DNA from: Strigops habroptila
Taxonomy: Eukaryota > Chordata > Aves > Psittaciformes > Psittacidae
NCBI RefSeq assembly: GCF_004027225.2
Contig: NC_044278.2
Coordinates: 74,102,923 to 74,166,922, forward strand
DNA: 64,000 nt
Direction: 5' to 3'
Positions 34,868 through 47,325 of this stretch are shown here, piece by piece. A program made the translations under genes and the position numbers. The notes beneath the pieces are model-generated. The model ran no database searches and had not been told where the DNA came from. It saw only the letters and a program-made list of their open reading frames with translations. Numbering within the stretch: position 1 is the stretch's first letter; every line of letters starts with the position of its first letter.

Positions 34868-36459
34868 AAAGGCTCATTTTCTTTTTTTTTCTGAAATGTG
34901 ATTTCATATTCCATGAGGTTGTTATGTGTTTGTAAAGGCCAAATAATCTTGACAGCGTCGCCAGTGTAGCTATTTGCAAAATAAGATTCTACTAAAAAAA
35001 ATATAATTAAAATTCAATGTAAAGCTTTCCAGCTTTCACTGAATAATATAATCCTTACTGGCAGCAACAGAAATCAGGAAATGGGGAAAAAAGACCCTTG
35101 CTGCAACTGCATAAATATTCAAATTTATTAACAGTTTCAGCTTATTTTTATGTAAGATTAATAGAAACAGACTTTAAGAGAATACTATTGTTGCCAGGAT
35201 TTTGAAAAAATACTGTTCTTTCTGTCCCATACAAAATCAGAAAATAATTAGATTAGCATAATTAATGGATAAAAAATTGTTGTGCTGATTGTTAAAGTAT
35301 AGCCTATGAAAATTCTGTGAGACTGTAGAAAAATGGCACTTGTATTATTTCATGGTTGTAGTCCGAAGTTTTTGGTTTCTGTAGGAATAACACATTTTTC
35401 AGAGATTACAGTGTAAGTGATACTGTGTAGCAAAACTATTTAGCCCTATTCATCAGTACCATCAGTCAGTATTATCTAAAGATAGGCTTTAAATGTTTCA
35501 TAAATAGGAATTACGATGAGATTTTGGTGCAAATTTACATGACACCCCCATTAATAGCTTTGAATGTATTAGTAATGATCACTATTAATGAATATTAGTG
35601 AATATTAATGAATATTAGTGAATAGCAAATGTGTTGATAATGGTGGGATATTTAAAATGACTTAGAAACATAATATAAAATACAGAGACGTAAAATAAAA
35701 TCTGACATCGTGAATTCATGTGTTGATAATTCTAATGGCAATGATCATAGTTAATTAATTTGGTATTTTCACAGGTAGAATATGCCCAGTTCTCATGGAG
35801 ATGCAATGTAAGTATCAATAATGTCCTTAGTGTCAGTGTTCTACTTTTTTTACATCAAGCAATGAACAATAAGTATTTTGAAAATTGGATTATTGCAATA
35901 AATTAACTGGTTTCTTGGTAAATAAAACAGAATGATTTAACCAGATTTCTTTAACCAGAAAACCAAACCAAACAAAATGAAAAAAAACATAACAGAACAA
36001 AGGAACTGCCATTTGCCCTCACATAACGCTTGTTTCCTGGCCTCTCCTAGCTGAAGGATCACACTCCTGCTGTTCACAACATGGAACAGTATAATGAATT
36101 TGAGTGGGAGAAATTACTACAAAAATTAACATAATTTGTTGGTTTGAATATCAAAGAGAAAACAGCTGCATACAGAATACATCAAGTACTGAGTGGTAAT
36201 TAGCCCAAAAGTATTATCACATTAATATATTATTATCAGGAAAAGCTAGTTTACATTGGGAGGAAAAAAAAAAAAGGTAGCACAACAAGTTATGACGGAT
36301 TTTAAAATAATTCATATAGGCTAAATTTACTTTAATTTCCACCTGAGGATGACAGATATTTTTGGATAAAGTCCTCATATAAGCTCAGGATATCACGTGC
36401 CCATCTGGTGTAGCCAGTTGTAGTTTCGGAGGGGAACAAGGTGTCAACAGCTCAATGTC
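34868..36459. other. AT-rich intergenic, no gene recognised
   Basis: Contains the 10-bp tandem at 35583-35622 and an A run near 36268-36279. No coding homology was seen. Confidence 0.6.
35583..35622 (+). repeat. 10-bp tandem repeat, four units
   Basis: TATTAATGAA and TATTAGTGAA alternate twice, so the pattern also has a 20-bp period. Confidence 0.9.
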
Positions 36460-37025
36460 CAGATGAAAAACTGTGATGGGTGATGTCCCTCAGGGGTCTG
36501 TACTGGGACCAGTACTGTTTAATATCTTCATCAGTGACATAGTGGGATCGAGTGCACCCTCAGCAAGTCTGCAGACAACATCAAGCTGAGTTGTGGTACT
36601 GACATGCCTCAAGACAGCATGTGATCCAGGGACATCCTCGGCAATCTCAAGAACTGGGCCCATGTGAGGTTCAACAAGGCCAAACACAAGGACCTGCACA
36701 TGGATAACTGCAACTCCTGTTATCAATAAGGCTGGAGGATGAAGGAATAGAGAGCAGCCCTGCCGAGAAGGACTTGGGGTGCTGGTGGATGTAAAGCTGG
36801 GCATGAGCTGGCAGTGTGCATTTGCGGCCCAGAAAGCCAAACATATCCTGGGCTGCATCAAAAGAAGCATGTCCAGCATGTTGAGAGAGGTGATTCTGCC
36901 CCCCTACACTGCTCTGGTGAGCCCCCACCTGGAGTACTGTGTTCAGCTCTGGACCCCTCAGTACAGGAAAGATATGGACCTGTTGGAGAGGGTCCAGAGG
37001 ACACCACAGAGGACACCACAAATGG
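36460..37025 (+). mobile_element. CR1 LINE fragment, degraded reverse transcriptase to mid ORF2
   Basis: DNA blocks match CR1 ORF2 in order: CCTCAGGGGTCTGTACTGGG (PQGSVLGP), TTTAATATCTTCATCAGTGAC (FNIFISD), CTCAGCAAGTCTGCAGAC, GAGAAGGACTTGGGGTGCTG (EKDLGVLVD), AGGTGATTCTGCCCCCCTA (ILPPYTALVSPHLEYC) and GGAGAGGGTCCAGAGG. The FADD catalytic block has decayed to SADN-like codons, and several frameshifts and stops are present. The 3' end is missing; the fragment stops in a short GGACACCACA duplication. Confidence 0.9.
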
Positions 37026-39370
37026 TGTCTAGTTGCCTTCAAGAATTTATTTGTTCAGTCCTAAACTGGTATGAAACCAATAAGTCAGAAAAGCCATGGA
37101 AATCTTTTTTTTCAGTATATCAATATTTATCCAATAAAGCATGAAAATCTTTGTTAGTTTTTCACAACGCATTTTTTAATTGGAACATCCTGATAGAAAA
37201 AAGTAATGAGCCAGTTAAACAATAGTCCTAATGATCAGAATTCCTTGGCGTGCATATTACATGCATACACTTTTATTTCATAAGTGGCAGTAAAAGTCAT
37301 GTCTTATACATTCATTATTAAGTTTAAAATAAAGTGTGTTTTAGAAGTTCTTTAATTACTTGCAATTATTGAAAGTTTTTAACATTTTCTTTATATTTCA
37401 TTCTTTTTCTATACCAGGATATCTTCAATGAGCCTCATGGCCACTGCCTTCCATTCCCTAACATAGCAAAGATCCTGACCTTCAAAGCAAGGGTCTGTAT
37501 ATCTTCATATTTCTTTTAAAGTGGAGTCAGTATTGGCATGCCTTTTAGTATTTATTTTTCATATTGGCTACACAGGGTCAGTTCATTGCTGGGGATATCT
37601 TGCTTAGCTAGGTGTTTTCACTCATGTTAGGGTAGCTGGAATGAGGCTAATTTCATTGTATGTGTTTTTAAAACTTCTTTCAAGCAATTTCTCTGTTAAT
37701 TTTGGACCCATTTCTTGTAAAAGTCCTGTTCTTCAGAGTAAGTGTTAACACACCTAAAATACCTTAGGGAAAGTAAAGGGAACTAAATTGTAGGGAAAAA
37801 AAAAAAGACAACACAAGAACATTTGTTCTGGAAAGCTGCAATGTTTTCTGGATAATTATTGTGAGTAGCCTTACAAATAACACCAGTTTACCATTTAATC
37901 AGACCAGGTAAGCCATTTAGCCGTGTTTAAAAGTAATTGGATATACTGTGCTGATTCTGTTTTGCAGTGATTATTCCTGTAAAAGAGGTTTAACTGGATG
38001 TCAATTAAAGGTCAAATCCTGTTCCCAGTGAATTCAATGTAAATTTAATCCTTGATTTCAGCAGGACTAGCATTTTGTTTTAATGAATTATATGCTAGTA
38101 TGGATAATACAAATTAATAAAATATTGCCACAAGGTAAACCTAACCTGCCTTTTAAATGCCAATCTGAAAATCTGTATCCAGACAGTCTCATCTGAAATT
38201 ATCTCAGCACTATGAAAAGGATTTGAAGGTAGTTTTGTATCTATGCATTTGCCTTTGACTTTTTTCAATAATGTTTAAGTTCAGAACTATTATGATTCAG
38301 AAGATTCATCTCAACCTCTGTCTTTACAAGATTTTTGCTTTCTGGAGAGAAAAGAAGGTGGTTTCTGGGGAAAAAAAAAAAAAAAGAGAGAGAGAGAAAA
38401 AAAAAAGGAGGATCAAAACAGATGTAAAATCAAGTCTGTTTTAACTGATATTCCCCCTAGCTTTTATACTGAAAAAATATTAAAAAGAAATTACGATTGT
38501 ATGTTACTCTGCACAAATATAAGTCTAAAACCAGCACTGCCATCATCTTTATGACGCTTGAATTGCTGCCGTTTCTGAGAGCACTCAACATCTTAAGAAG
38601 CCAGAAGGATCTATGATGTACAGCATATTTACAGGTACCAAGTAACACTGCATTACAAGTATGTTATCCAAGCATTGCATGACATTCACAGAGTATGGGA
38701 TCTGGAATCCTTTACAGTTGTGCAAAAAGCTGTGCATCTCAGATGCATCTGAAACTGCCAGCATCTGACCAACTGCACGTTGGTTGCTGGCTTAACAGAG
38801 TCCCTTTTCAGAATCAGGGTCCATGGCTGCATCTACAGTACTAAATTCAACCAGCCTATTAAGTGTCTGCTGTTTCCAAGACAAAGTAGTACACCTAGAT
38901 TACTTAAGGACAGACTCTCTATTGCAGATTTGATTATATCCATAGCATCTAACACATAATTTTGAATCTCTTCTGGGGCCATTGTCGTGCCCTTGTGGTA
39001 GTAGACATGACAGCCATTTCCTGTGAAGTATGCTTTTTTTTTTTTTTCTCCTCCCATTACAAAGTGTGTAAACAGTACCAGAGCTGCCTGCCAATCATTT
39101 ATGTAATGCCATCATAATTTAATTTTAGGGCATGTGTTTCTTATACTTGGAATATGAAGGCTATGTAGAGTTGCTTGATCAGCCAAGTAAGATGGGAGTA
39201 TCTTGGAGGACTATGTGAGGCAGAGGGAGCCAAGGCTGGAATAGTACTGCCTAAATGGCTTTTTCCTGTCCTAAACTGGTATGAAACCAGTAGATCAAAA
39301 AATCCACAGGAGTCTGAATCCCTGAACAATAACTGGGTACTGTAACAGAGAATATTCAATTTAGTGAAAA
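37026..39370. other. AT-rich intergenic with a short dispersed repeat
   Basis: A segment starting TCCTAAACTGGTATGAAACC occurs at about 37058-37104 and again, diverged, at about 39269-39315. An A/GA tract lies at 38370-38408 and a T run near 39036-39048. A minus frame around 38833-39094 contains FTGNGCHVYYHKGTTMAPEE, which looks protein-like but is unassigned. Confidence 0.5.
38370..38408 (+). repeat. poly-A with (GA)n core
   Basis: An A run, five or six GA units, then another A run. Confidence 0.9.
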
Positions 39371-40850
39371 GAATCATAGAATCATAGAATCATAGAATCG
39401 TAAGGGTTGGAAAGGACCTTAAGATCATCTAGTTCCAACCCCCCTGCCATGGGCAGGGACACCTTGCCCTAAACCATGTGGCTCAAGGCTCTGTCCAACC
39501 TGGCCTTGAACACCGCCAGGGATGGAGCATCCACAACCTCCCTGGGCAACCCATTCCAGTGCTTCACCACCCTCACTGTAAAGAACTTCTTCCCTAGATC
39601 TAATCTAAACTTCCTCTGTTTAAGTTTGAACCCATTACCCCTTGTCCTACCACTACAGTCCCTAAGGAAGAGTCCCTCCCCAGCATCCTTGTAGGCCCCC
39701 TTCAGATACTGGAAGGCTGCTATGAGGTCACCACGCAGCCTTCTCTTCTCCAGGCTGAACAGCCCCAACTCTCTCAGCCTGTCTTCATATGGGAGGTGCT
39801 CCAGCCCTCTTATCATCCTCGTGGCCCTCCTCTGGACTCGCTCCAACAGCTCCATGTCCTTTTTATGTTGAGGACACCAGAACTGTACGCAGTACTCCAA
39901 GTGGGGTCTCACAAGAGCAGAGTAGAGGGGCAGGATCACCTCCTTCGACCTGCTGGTCACGCTTCTTTTGATGCAGCCCAGGATACGGTTGGCTTTCTGG
40001 GCTGCAAGTGCACACTGCCGGCTCATGTTAAGCTTTTCGTCAACCAACACCCCCAAGTCCTTTTCTGCAGGGCTGCTCTGAATCTCTTCTCTGCCCAGCC
40101 TGTAGCAGTGCCTGGGGTTGCCCCGACCCAGGTGTAGGACCTTACACTTGGCTTGGTTAAACTTCATAAGGTTGGCATCAGCCCACCTCACAAGCGTGTC
40201 AAGGTCCCTCTGGATGGCATCCCTTCCCTCCAGCGTATCAACCGAACCACACAGCTTGGTGTCATCGGCAAACTTGCTGAGGGCGCACTCAATCCCACTG
40301 TCCATGTCACCGACAAAGATGTTGAACAGGACCGGTCCCAACACCAATCCCTGAGGGGCACCACTCGTTACAGGTTTCCAACTGGACATCGAGCCATTTA
40401 CCACAACTCTTTGCGTGCGGCCATCGAGCCAGTTTTTTATCCACCGAGTGGTCCATCTATCAAATTGATGTCTCTCCAATTTAGAGACAAGGATGTCATG
40501 TGGGACAGTGTCGAATGCTTTGCACAAGTCCAGGTAGATGACATCAACTGCTCTGCCGCTGTCCATCAGTTCCGTGGCTCCATCATAGAAGGCCACCAAA
40601 TTGGTCAGGCAGGATTTCCCCTTAGTGAAGCCATGTTGGCTGTCACCAACCACCTCATTGTTTTTCATGTGCCTTAGCATGTTTTCCAGGAGAAACTGTT
40701 CCAAGATTTTGCCAGGCACAGAGGTGAGACTGACTGGTCTGTAGTTCCCCGGGTCTTCCACCTTCCCCTTCTTGAAAATGGGGGTTATATTACCCTTCTT
40801 CCAGTCATTGGGAACTTCACCTGACTGCCAGGATTTTTCGATAGGTGGCA
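39371..40850 (-). mobile_element. CR1 LINE, 5'-truncated, with intact 3' end
   Basis: Read on the minus strand, the element runs from the [10 protein letters not shown] block of ORF2 through the reverse transcriptase to the stop at 39469-39471. A ~100-bp 3' UTR (GGCAAGGTGTCCCTGCCCAT, TTGGAACTAGATGATCTTAA, TTTCCAACCCTTACGATTCT) and at least three ATTCTATGAT units at 39371-39400 follow. About 1.5 kb of a full element of over 4 kb is present. It is the least decayed CR1 in the window. CR1 insertions usually leave no clear target duplication, and none was seen. Confidence 0.95.
39469..40848 (-). CDS. CR1 ORF2 reverse transcriptase and C-terminal region (5' truncated)
   Basis: The frame is open from the truncation point to a natural stop, about 460 codons. 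In the 430 residues counted from the GTG at 40759-40761, the order is: [12 protein letters not shown] near the start, [10 protein letters not shown] (about 42-51), [12 protein letters not shown] with the first catalytic Asp (76-87), [17 protein letters not shown] (133-149), the catalytic FADDTK (164-169), [15 protein letters not shown], then the [13 protein letters not shown] and [20 protein letters not shown] blocks and the C-terminal [20 protein letters not shown] and [19 protein letters not shown]. The enzyme copies CR1 RNA at a nicked target. The endonuclease and the start of the reverse transcriptase are missing, so the copy cannot move by itself. There is no host promoter or start codon context. 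Confidence 0.9.
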   Translation of the reverse strand, partial: PPIEKSWQSGEVPNDWKKGNITPIFKKGKVEDPGNYRPVSLTSVPGKILEQFLLENMLRHMKNNEVVGDSQHGFTKGKSCLTNLVAFYDGATELMDSGRAVDVIYLDLCKAFDTVPHDILVSKLERHQFDRWTTRWIKNWLDGRTQRVVVNGSMSSWKPVTSGAPQGLVLGPVLFNIFVGDMDSGIECALSKFADDTKLCGSVDTLEGRDAIQRDLDTLVRWADANLMKFNQAKCKVLHLGRGNPRHCYRLGREEIQSSPAEKDLGVLVDEKLNMSRQCALAAQKANRILGCIKRSVTSRSKEVILPLYSALVRPHLEYCVQFWCPQHKKDMELLERVQRRATRMIRGLEHLPYEDRLRELGLFSLEKRRLRGDLIAAFQYLKGAYKDAGEGLFLRDCSGRTRGNGFKLKQRKFRLDLGKKFFTVRVVKHWNGLPREVVDAPSLAVFKARLDRALSHMV

Positions 40851-43800
40851 GGCAAATTCTACCTTCTATGTAGTGTACATTGTATCTATAATTAATAGTT
40901 CATAGTTGTATGTAAGAGAACAATAGATCAATATATCGATAAGAATAATCTGTTCCTTATCCATAGTATGTTTGGCAACACAGCAACACTTTTTATGTGG
41001 GTTTGGCAATTGCTATTGAACATGAGTTTTGGGCATATTGCAAAAAATTTGTTCTAAACAGCTGAACTCTGCGGAAGTGCTACAATTTTCAGTAACAATA
41101 ATTAGCACTACTTTATATTTATCTGTTGTATTTATTTGGGCTTGATTCTGTTGGCAGCATATGTCAATACTGAAGAAAAAAAATTTTCTGCAAACAGGAT
41201 GGCACTGGAGCTAAGCTGAAAGGTTACTTCCTGCTTTACAGTACTTGAAGTCAAATTCTGACAGACACATGGAAACAGGTCTAATGCTAGCTCCTTCAAA
41301 ATAGCAGCACAGATGTGTTACAAAAACATAATTTGTATGCTTGGTAAACACAGTATTTTCACACATTAAATGTACACACAATCTGCAGTTGATGTTGCTG
41401 AATGAAGAACAGACGTATAAAGTGAGGCCAGGAAAAACCTTAGGCCACTTAGCTGTGCAGCCCTACAGTGGTATATTTCAGCTGCTTTGGTTGTTAGTTT
41501 GATGTATAGAATGGATTTTTTGTAATTTTTCGTTTTTATGAGTAAAAGTCTCTAAGATGATGGTACAAATGTGAAGGTATTTTCAAGAAATGGTTATTTT
41601 CGCACTGGGTGGTCTAAACCTCCAGTGAAGGGAGGAATGGGCCATTATTCTATCTGCACTGGAAGACTATGGCTTAAACAGAAAAACAAAAAAACCCCAA
41701 CCAAGTGAGCAAAAAACTTTTAATATTAGATATTCATCACACACAAATGCGCGCATGAAGTCTACAATTATGGAAAAAAGAAATTGCAACATTTGCAATA
41801 CTAGCGTAAGAGTGTGTGAAAAAATAGCCTGCTTAAGTGTAGTGTTAGTGTGACATTCAGCTAAAACCATAAATTCCTGCACTGCCTGGCAGGTAGCCTA
41901 ACTAAAAACCAAGATAGGAAAACTAATGTTCCATGAAAATTGATATAAAGAGAGAAAAAAACCATATAACTAAGAGCTAAAATATATTCTGTTTCTCTCT
42001 AAGTTTTCTTTTCATCATGATCTTTGTGATAATCCCAAATACAACTATTTGAAGAGTTGACAAATACACTCTAGATGTCTCATCTTCTTTCTAGAATAAG
42101 GAGAGAAAAGAATCATTCACAGAAATCATGTTTACCTTCCCTCTCTCTTCTCAGAGGAGTTTTATTCTTTGCGGAGAATTTATGTATGTTTGTATGTACG
42201 TATTTATTTATTTATTTGCAGTAAGTACTATCTGGAGTTTACGGCTACATAATAAGGGCTTTCATTTACTCTTAGTTGCAGAGTATATTTGTACAGTGTT
42301 TATGCACTTTCTTGAATTTGTAGGAATTGAAGAACTGTGCTGGCTCATGACTTGTCTGTCAGCCAAGTTTGAAGCTTATAGCTCCCAAGATATATTTCTT
42401 CACTACTGTAAGGTGTTTAGATGCATGACTTTCTAAGACAGAAGAAGTTTGAATCAATTTCACGTAAGTGTACTTTAATACTGTGATGGGCACGAAAACT
42501 CACAGTAAAAAATATCTGCATCTTCTATTCCAATGTATCTGTTGCTTTTTGTCATGATTGTGTCTATCTGCAACAGAAGTTGTAGAAGTAAGGTAATTTT
42601 CTGCTTAGAAAATTAAGTTTGTTTAAGCTTTTTTTTTAAATGATGTGCTTGAGCTAAAACATAGCTTTACTATCTATCTGTGGTAAACAATTTATTGCAT
42701 TAGTTGGTACTTAAAGTAGGATATTGAAGTGAACAACCAATAATAAAGAATACGTTTGAGAAACAAAGGAGTTCAGCCTCTTGTAGGAAACAATGAAAGC
42801 TACATAAAGTACTGATTTTTGGGCTGGGCTAGGATAGGGTAAGGCTAGGATACAAAGCTTTGCTACTTCTGTGCTGTGAGCTCCACATCATCTGGCAGAT
42901 TCCTGATGACCGCTCTTTACCATACAACTGTTAGCTGTAGCCAATTCTGCTCTATCACGCACATAGAAGATATTAGAAAATACCCAAATGCCTAAATTTG
43001 GTAAAGTACATCACTTGTGTGTTTAAGAACTTTACTGGATCAGGACCAGAATCCTGAGTGACTTAAGGGACTAAACAATTGCACAGATCATGGAAAAGCT
43101 GAGAATGCAGTCTGGGAGTTTGTGTCTTATACTGTTAGCGTTCAAATCAAAAAGATATTTTCTCTTTTTTTTTTGGTAGAGCTGTACTCCTGTCCATTGA
43201 CAACATTGTTTAAAACCAGTAACTAACAAATTCGTTTCAATTTTAGATAGATGAATTACTGACAATATGTTAAAGTTATGTACTAAACAATGCAACTCAG
43301 AGCAATGTAGGCAATCCATTGTTGATCCTCAAAAGCACACCAATAAGTGACAATTCTGTTTTGATTTTGTGTCGATTTTGGTTTTTGTTTAATTGGCTGG
43401 TATGTCTCCAATCCATGTAGTTCTTTTAAATTTCTAATAACTTGATTTAACTTTAACCATTCAGTTAATCACCTTACAGTTCTAATTTTCTCAGAGCAAA
43501 TTAACAATTATGCTTTCCTAACAGTGAAAACTATGTAATAAGGCCAACCTGCAAATTTTTTATGTTTCATTTTTCTCTTGCAAAACTTCCCTGTGAACTT
43601 AACATTCTTCTGCTCTCTTTCTTCACTAGTTACACCTTCAGTGCACTGTACTGGGATTTAATTTTTCCAAACATAAAATGAATTAATTGTAATCAACATT
43701 AGCAGCTTTTGTATTCAGAAAAGGATCAGCTGGAAATTGTTTGTTTAGGTTGGTGTATTCTTCGCCAAACCTGTTCCAATTGTTTTTTCATTGCCTAAAT

Positions 43801-43978
43801 CACAGCAGTGGGTGTATTGAACATTTACTAACTTTGTATCAACTGAAAGAGACAAAATGGAAGAGGATAGCAGACTGATTAGAAAATAGAGATTATCAGA
43901 TATTGTACTCCATACATATCAGACGAAGAAAAACAATACATTTTTGTATCCATCTAAGAGGAAATATTATTTACCATA
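40851..43978. other. AT-rich intergenic, no gene recognised
   Basis: About 3.1 kb. A TATT/TATG-rich microsatellite lies at 42180-42220, and a run of GGCTAGGATA-like repeats at 42821-42852. A plus frame of 102 codons (42128-42436) covers the microsatellite and is not convincing. Confidence 0.6.
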
Positions 43979-43979
43979 C

Positions 43980-44057
43980 AATCATAGAATAGTTAGGGTT
44001 GGAAAGGACCTTAAGATCATCTAGTTCCACCCCACCCACCACGGGCAAGGATACCTC
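43980..44057 (-). mobile_element. CR1 LINE 3' tail
   Basis: AATCATAGAATAGTTAGGGT, GGAAAGGACCTTAAGATCAT and CTAGTTCCACCCC are the reverse complement of the CR1 3' UTR end. Only ~78 bp is present. Confidence 0.88.
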
Positions 44058-44844
44058 ACATTTATTTTACATTCATTTGCTATTAACATTCAAATTGAAG
44101 TTCTAGCAGTTATAAAAGCCAAACTCAAATCAGATGGTGTTTTAAAGCTGTATATAGCCTTCCATGGAGGTATATATAAAATTATAGGTTAGGAACTTTG
44201 CTATCTGAAGGTGCTGCCATTTTGAAGAAGATGAGGAAAAGTATTGTAGGGCTGAGCATTTATTTGCTTTTTATCTTTGTATCTGTTTTACTTTACCCAT
44301 GTTTACATGGTGATTTGCGAACAGATACAGGCAAGCTCATGAAGTGTTACAGACCAGCCTGTCGCTAGCCAGATGCTTGTCAGCTCCAACCAGGAAGCCT
44401 TGAAGGCATGTTATCATGGTGCTGCAGCTAAGCTTCTGCCTCTATGCACAGCTTGTTATTCTGGGATTGGCACAGCTCTGTTCGTAGCTAATCAGCTGTT
44501 TGAACTAAAAATAACTTTGGAAAAAACCTGCAAAGTGTCTCAGTGTATCCTGAGACAAAAAAAGGCTACAGGTGCTACTACTTGGGTCCTGATTAGATCA
44601 CTAATGTTAGTACAGCTGGAGAAATGGAGGTAACTGTCTAGGATCTGCATTCAAAAGTAGCTGACTTTGACAGAGATGAATGGGGGCAAATTTGTTACTG
44701 GAAAGCTAAGCCTAACACAAGCAGATGCTTTTCGTTTAAGAGATGAATTTAGGAGTTGTATCACTTTGTTAATTCTAAATGTGATCAGCTAACTTCAGGC
44801 ATCTTTTATGCTTATGTCCTGAAGTCCTTTGTTTTAATCTGAAA
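44058..44844. other. intergenic, unassigned
   Basis: A moderately GC-rich plus frame of 86 codons (44373-44633) has no recognised motif. Nothing else stands out. Confidence 0.5.
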
Positions 44845-44898
44845 AGGGGGGAGTGAGCGAGCGGCTGTGTGGTTCTGAGCTTCTTGCCAACCCTCAGT
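44845..44898 (+). mobile_element. fragment of an ERVL-type LTR 3' end
   Basis: GGGGGAGTGAGCGAGCGGCT followed by GTGTGGTTCTGAG is identical to part of the provirus LTR (about 2150-2182). The match fades after CTTGCCA. No LTR body precedes it on the plus strand. Confidence 0.7.
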
Positions 44899-44944
44899 CT
44901 ACTAACTGGTGGAATGAAGAGGGGGATAGGAAGAGAGAAAACTT

Positions 44945-45080
44945 GACACTGTGCAAGCGCTCTTTAGCAATAAACAAACATCAATGTGTTATCAACACTG
45001 TTTTAGCCACAGATCCAAAACACAGCACCATATGGTCTGCTATAAAGAAAATTAACTCCATCTTGGTCAGAACCAATACA
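44945..45080 (-). mobile_element. fragment of an ERVL-type LTR 5' end, reversed
   Basis: The reverse complement starts TGTATTGGTTCTGACCAAGA and continues with GAGTTAATTTTCTTTATAGC, GTGCTGTGTTTTGGATC, AACAGTGTTGATAACACAT and GCTTGCACAGTG. This is the first ~135 bp of the same LTR family as 34276-34862. The TG end is at 45080. It faces the fragment at 44845-44898. Confidence 0.75.
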
Positions 45081-46982
45081 AAAAGTAGCCCAAAGGTTCC
45101 ACTTTTCATCTGAAAAATGCCAACAATTTTTTAGCAACTCAAATACCTCATCTTTACATACTTGATAATAATCCTCATATAGCCTGCACAGAAATACAAA
45201 GAGAGGAAAGGAGGCAGTTGGATAGAGGACCACAGAAAATGAAGGCTATGGTACGAACATTCTCTATTTTATTCACGTATTCATCTGAGAGATGAAGCAA
45301 ATTTTTACCGCGAACATTTTACAAGTTTGCATATGAATACTTGCTATTAAATAATTCTAAGTTTTTCTAATTTTTATATTTATATATATTATTCAGTCAT
45401 ATCTTCTAAGAGATCTTTAATTTCTGCCCTATGGTTTATAATCTTAGAAAGTACTTGTCTTAGCTTCAGTTTGAAAATTAGGAAAAAGCGAATTGTTCTA
45501 CAACTGCTGTAAAATCAAAGAGCTCCATTGATTTTACTGCAGCTATACTACTTATGCTCTCTTCATCTATAAGTATTTACTCTCACTATAGCTCTCTAAG
45601 AGAAGACTGAAGAGTCCAAGTCAGTTTGTTCAGGTTTTCTCTGTAGTTCACGGATATAGATGGGCACTTCCAAATGGTAGCTCATTTAATTGTATGGAAA
45701 GTAAAATCTTCTAGATGTTCCTGTGTCAAATGAGCTTGATAACAACTTAAAACTTAAAATTTATCTTTAAAATGGCTAAAGTTGGATCAGATAAAGCCCA
45801 CTTCTGCTGTTGTCTGTAATCTATGACTCTATGTATAATGGAAGAAGTGCATTTTATTCTCTCTTACACCACATTCTCTGTTCTAATACTATTGCTTTCC
45901 AGAGACTTCTGGAAGAAAATGAAAAACAGGATTTAGGGTTATTTTTTGTCAAGAATATTTTTCCTGACCCTTTCCATGATGAATTTTCATCATTCCTGGC
46001 ACTTAGAGGTCAGTTTCAGAAATTCTGACACAGTGTAAGGAAGCAGGTATTATCAGCAGGGGAGTACACACAGAACATAATGACTTTATATTCATATATA
46101 ACTTGAATATTCTTCTGAAAATAAGTACAAAGAGTATCATAACAAAATAAAACAAAAACCCAAGGAGGAGAGTACCTGGGAACTTCAATCTAACACTTTC
46201 ATATATGTAATGAATGCTGTTGGTTTAATAAAACATCAGCTATCAGATTTATGATAGTTGTAAATGCCAATAAACTGTGTCTTGGTATGCTTGTAAATGT
46301 ACTTGAAAATGTACATCGTGCAGGGTAGGCATAATTTACTTTCATAAGAACAGGATCTTGAAGTTCTCAGCCACTTATGTTTAGAAGCATATAAAGGATT
46401 TACGTGCTGTAAGACATCTTTGTTGAAAAGTTTTGGCTTCTGTATTTCTCTCTAACATGCAAACACACATGAAGTTTGGGGGATCTAAAAAATAAAAGAA
46501 GACCTGCACTACAATTTTCATGCATATACTAAAGCAAGTTAGTTTGCTAGAGCAAACTATTAGCACAAACAAACAGTAACACCCGAGGACTTCAATCGTG
46601 ATAAGAGAGGAACAAAGCTTTATTCCAGAAACTGTATAAACACAGAACAATGGGAATGATGAAGAAAAGATGCAGATAAATGTCAAAGTTTCTGACTTAC
46701 TCACTAAATGCCCTTTTGCTGAGTTTGGTAGATGGATCTCACAGGAGCAACCATATTGACAAACAGCAAACCCAGGTGAGAATGGAAGAAAATATCCATT
46801 GTTAGAGCAGCAAGACGAAGAGCTGACAGGAAAAAATTCAGTCTTACACAGCACCTTTCCAGGTCAGACTTACTGAAGTTAGAGCATTTAGGTATGAATT
46901 TTTAATTTTTCTATAGTACATAAATACAGCAGAAATCACAGGCATAAGGGAATTTGACCATATGAAAGAGCACTGTAATCAC
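45081..46982. other. AT-rich intergenic with a weak exon candidate
   Basis: On the minus strand, 46705-46822 is preceded by TTTTTTCCTGTCAG and followed by GTGAGT. The frame between them is open and Cys-rich (SCCSNNGYFLPFSPGF, AVCQYGCSCEIHLP). The open frame runs on to 46381 without clear coding character. No family was recognised. Nothing else was seen in the interval. Confidence 0.3.
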
Positions 46983-47325
46983 AAATCATAGAATCGTAGA
47001 ATCATAGAATAGATAGAAGGTTTGGGTTGGAAAGGCCCTTAAGATCATCTAGTTTCAACCCCCCTGCCATCTGGCAGGGACGCCTCACACTAGACCATAG
47101 TCACCCAAGGCTCTGTCCAATCTGGCCTTGAACACTGCCAGGGATGGAGAATTTACCACTTCTTTGGGCAACCTATTCCAGTCCTCACCATCCTCACAGT
47201 AAAGAACTTCTGCCTTATATCTAACCTGAACTTCCCCTGTTTAAGTTTGAACCCATTACCTATCACTACAGTCCCTGATGAAAAGTCCCTCTCCAGCATC
47301 CTTGTAGGTCTCCTTCAGAAACTGG
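46983..47325 (-). mobile_element. CR1 LINE 3' end, decayed
   Basis: The reverse complement covers the last ~75 codons of ORF2 (the [20 protein letters not shown] and FTVRMVRTGIG-like blocks, with small deletions) plus the 3' UTR and two or three ATTCTATGAT-type units at 46983-47012. The frame is broken by several short deletions. The block order matches 39371-39740. Confidence 0.9.

Noticed and set aside
38833-39094. Minus-strand protein-like frame (FTGNGCHVYYHKG)
   Set aside because: Short, interrupted by a homopolymer and without a family match; mentioned only in the interval entry.
40153-40677. 174-codon plus-strand open frame
   Set aside because: It is antisense to the CR1 reverse transcriptase frame and is a shadow of it.
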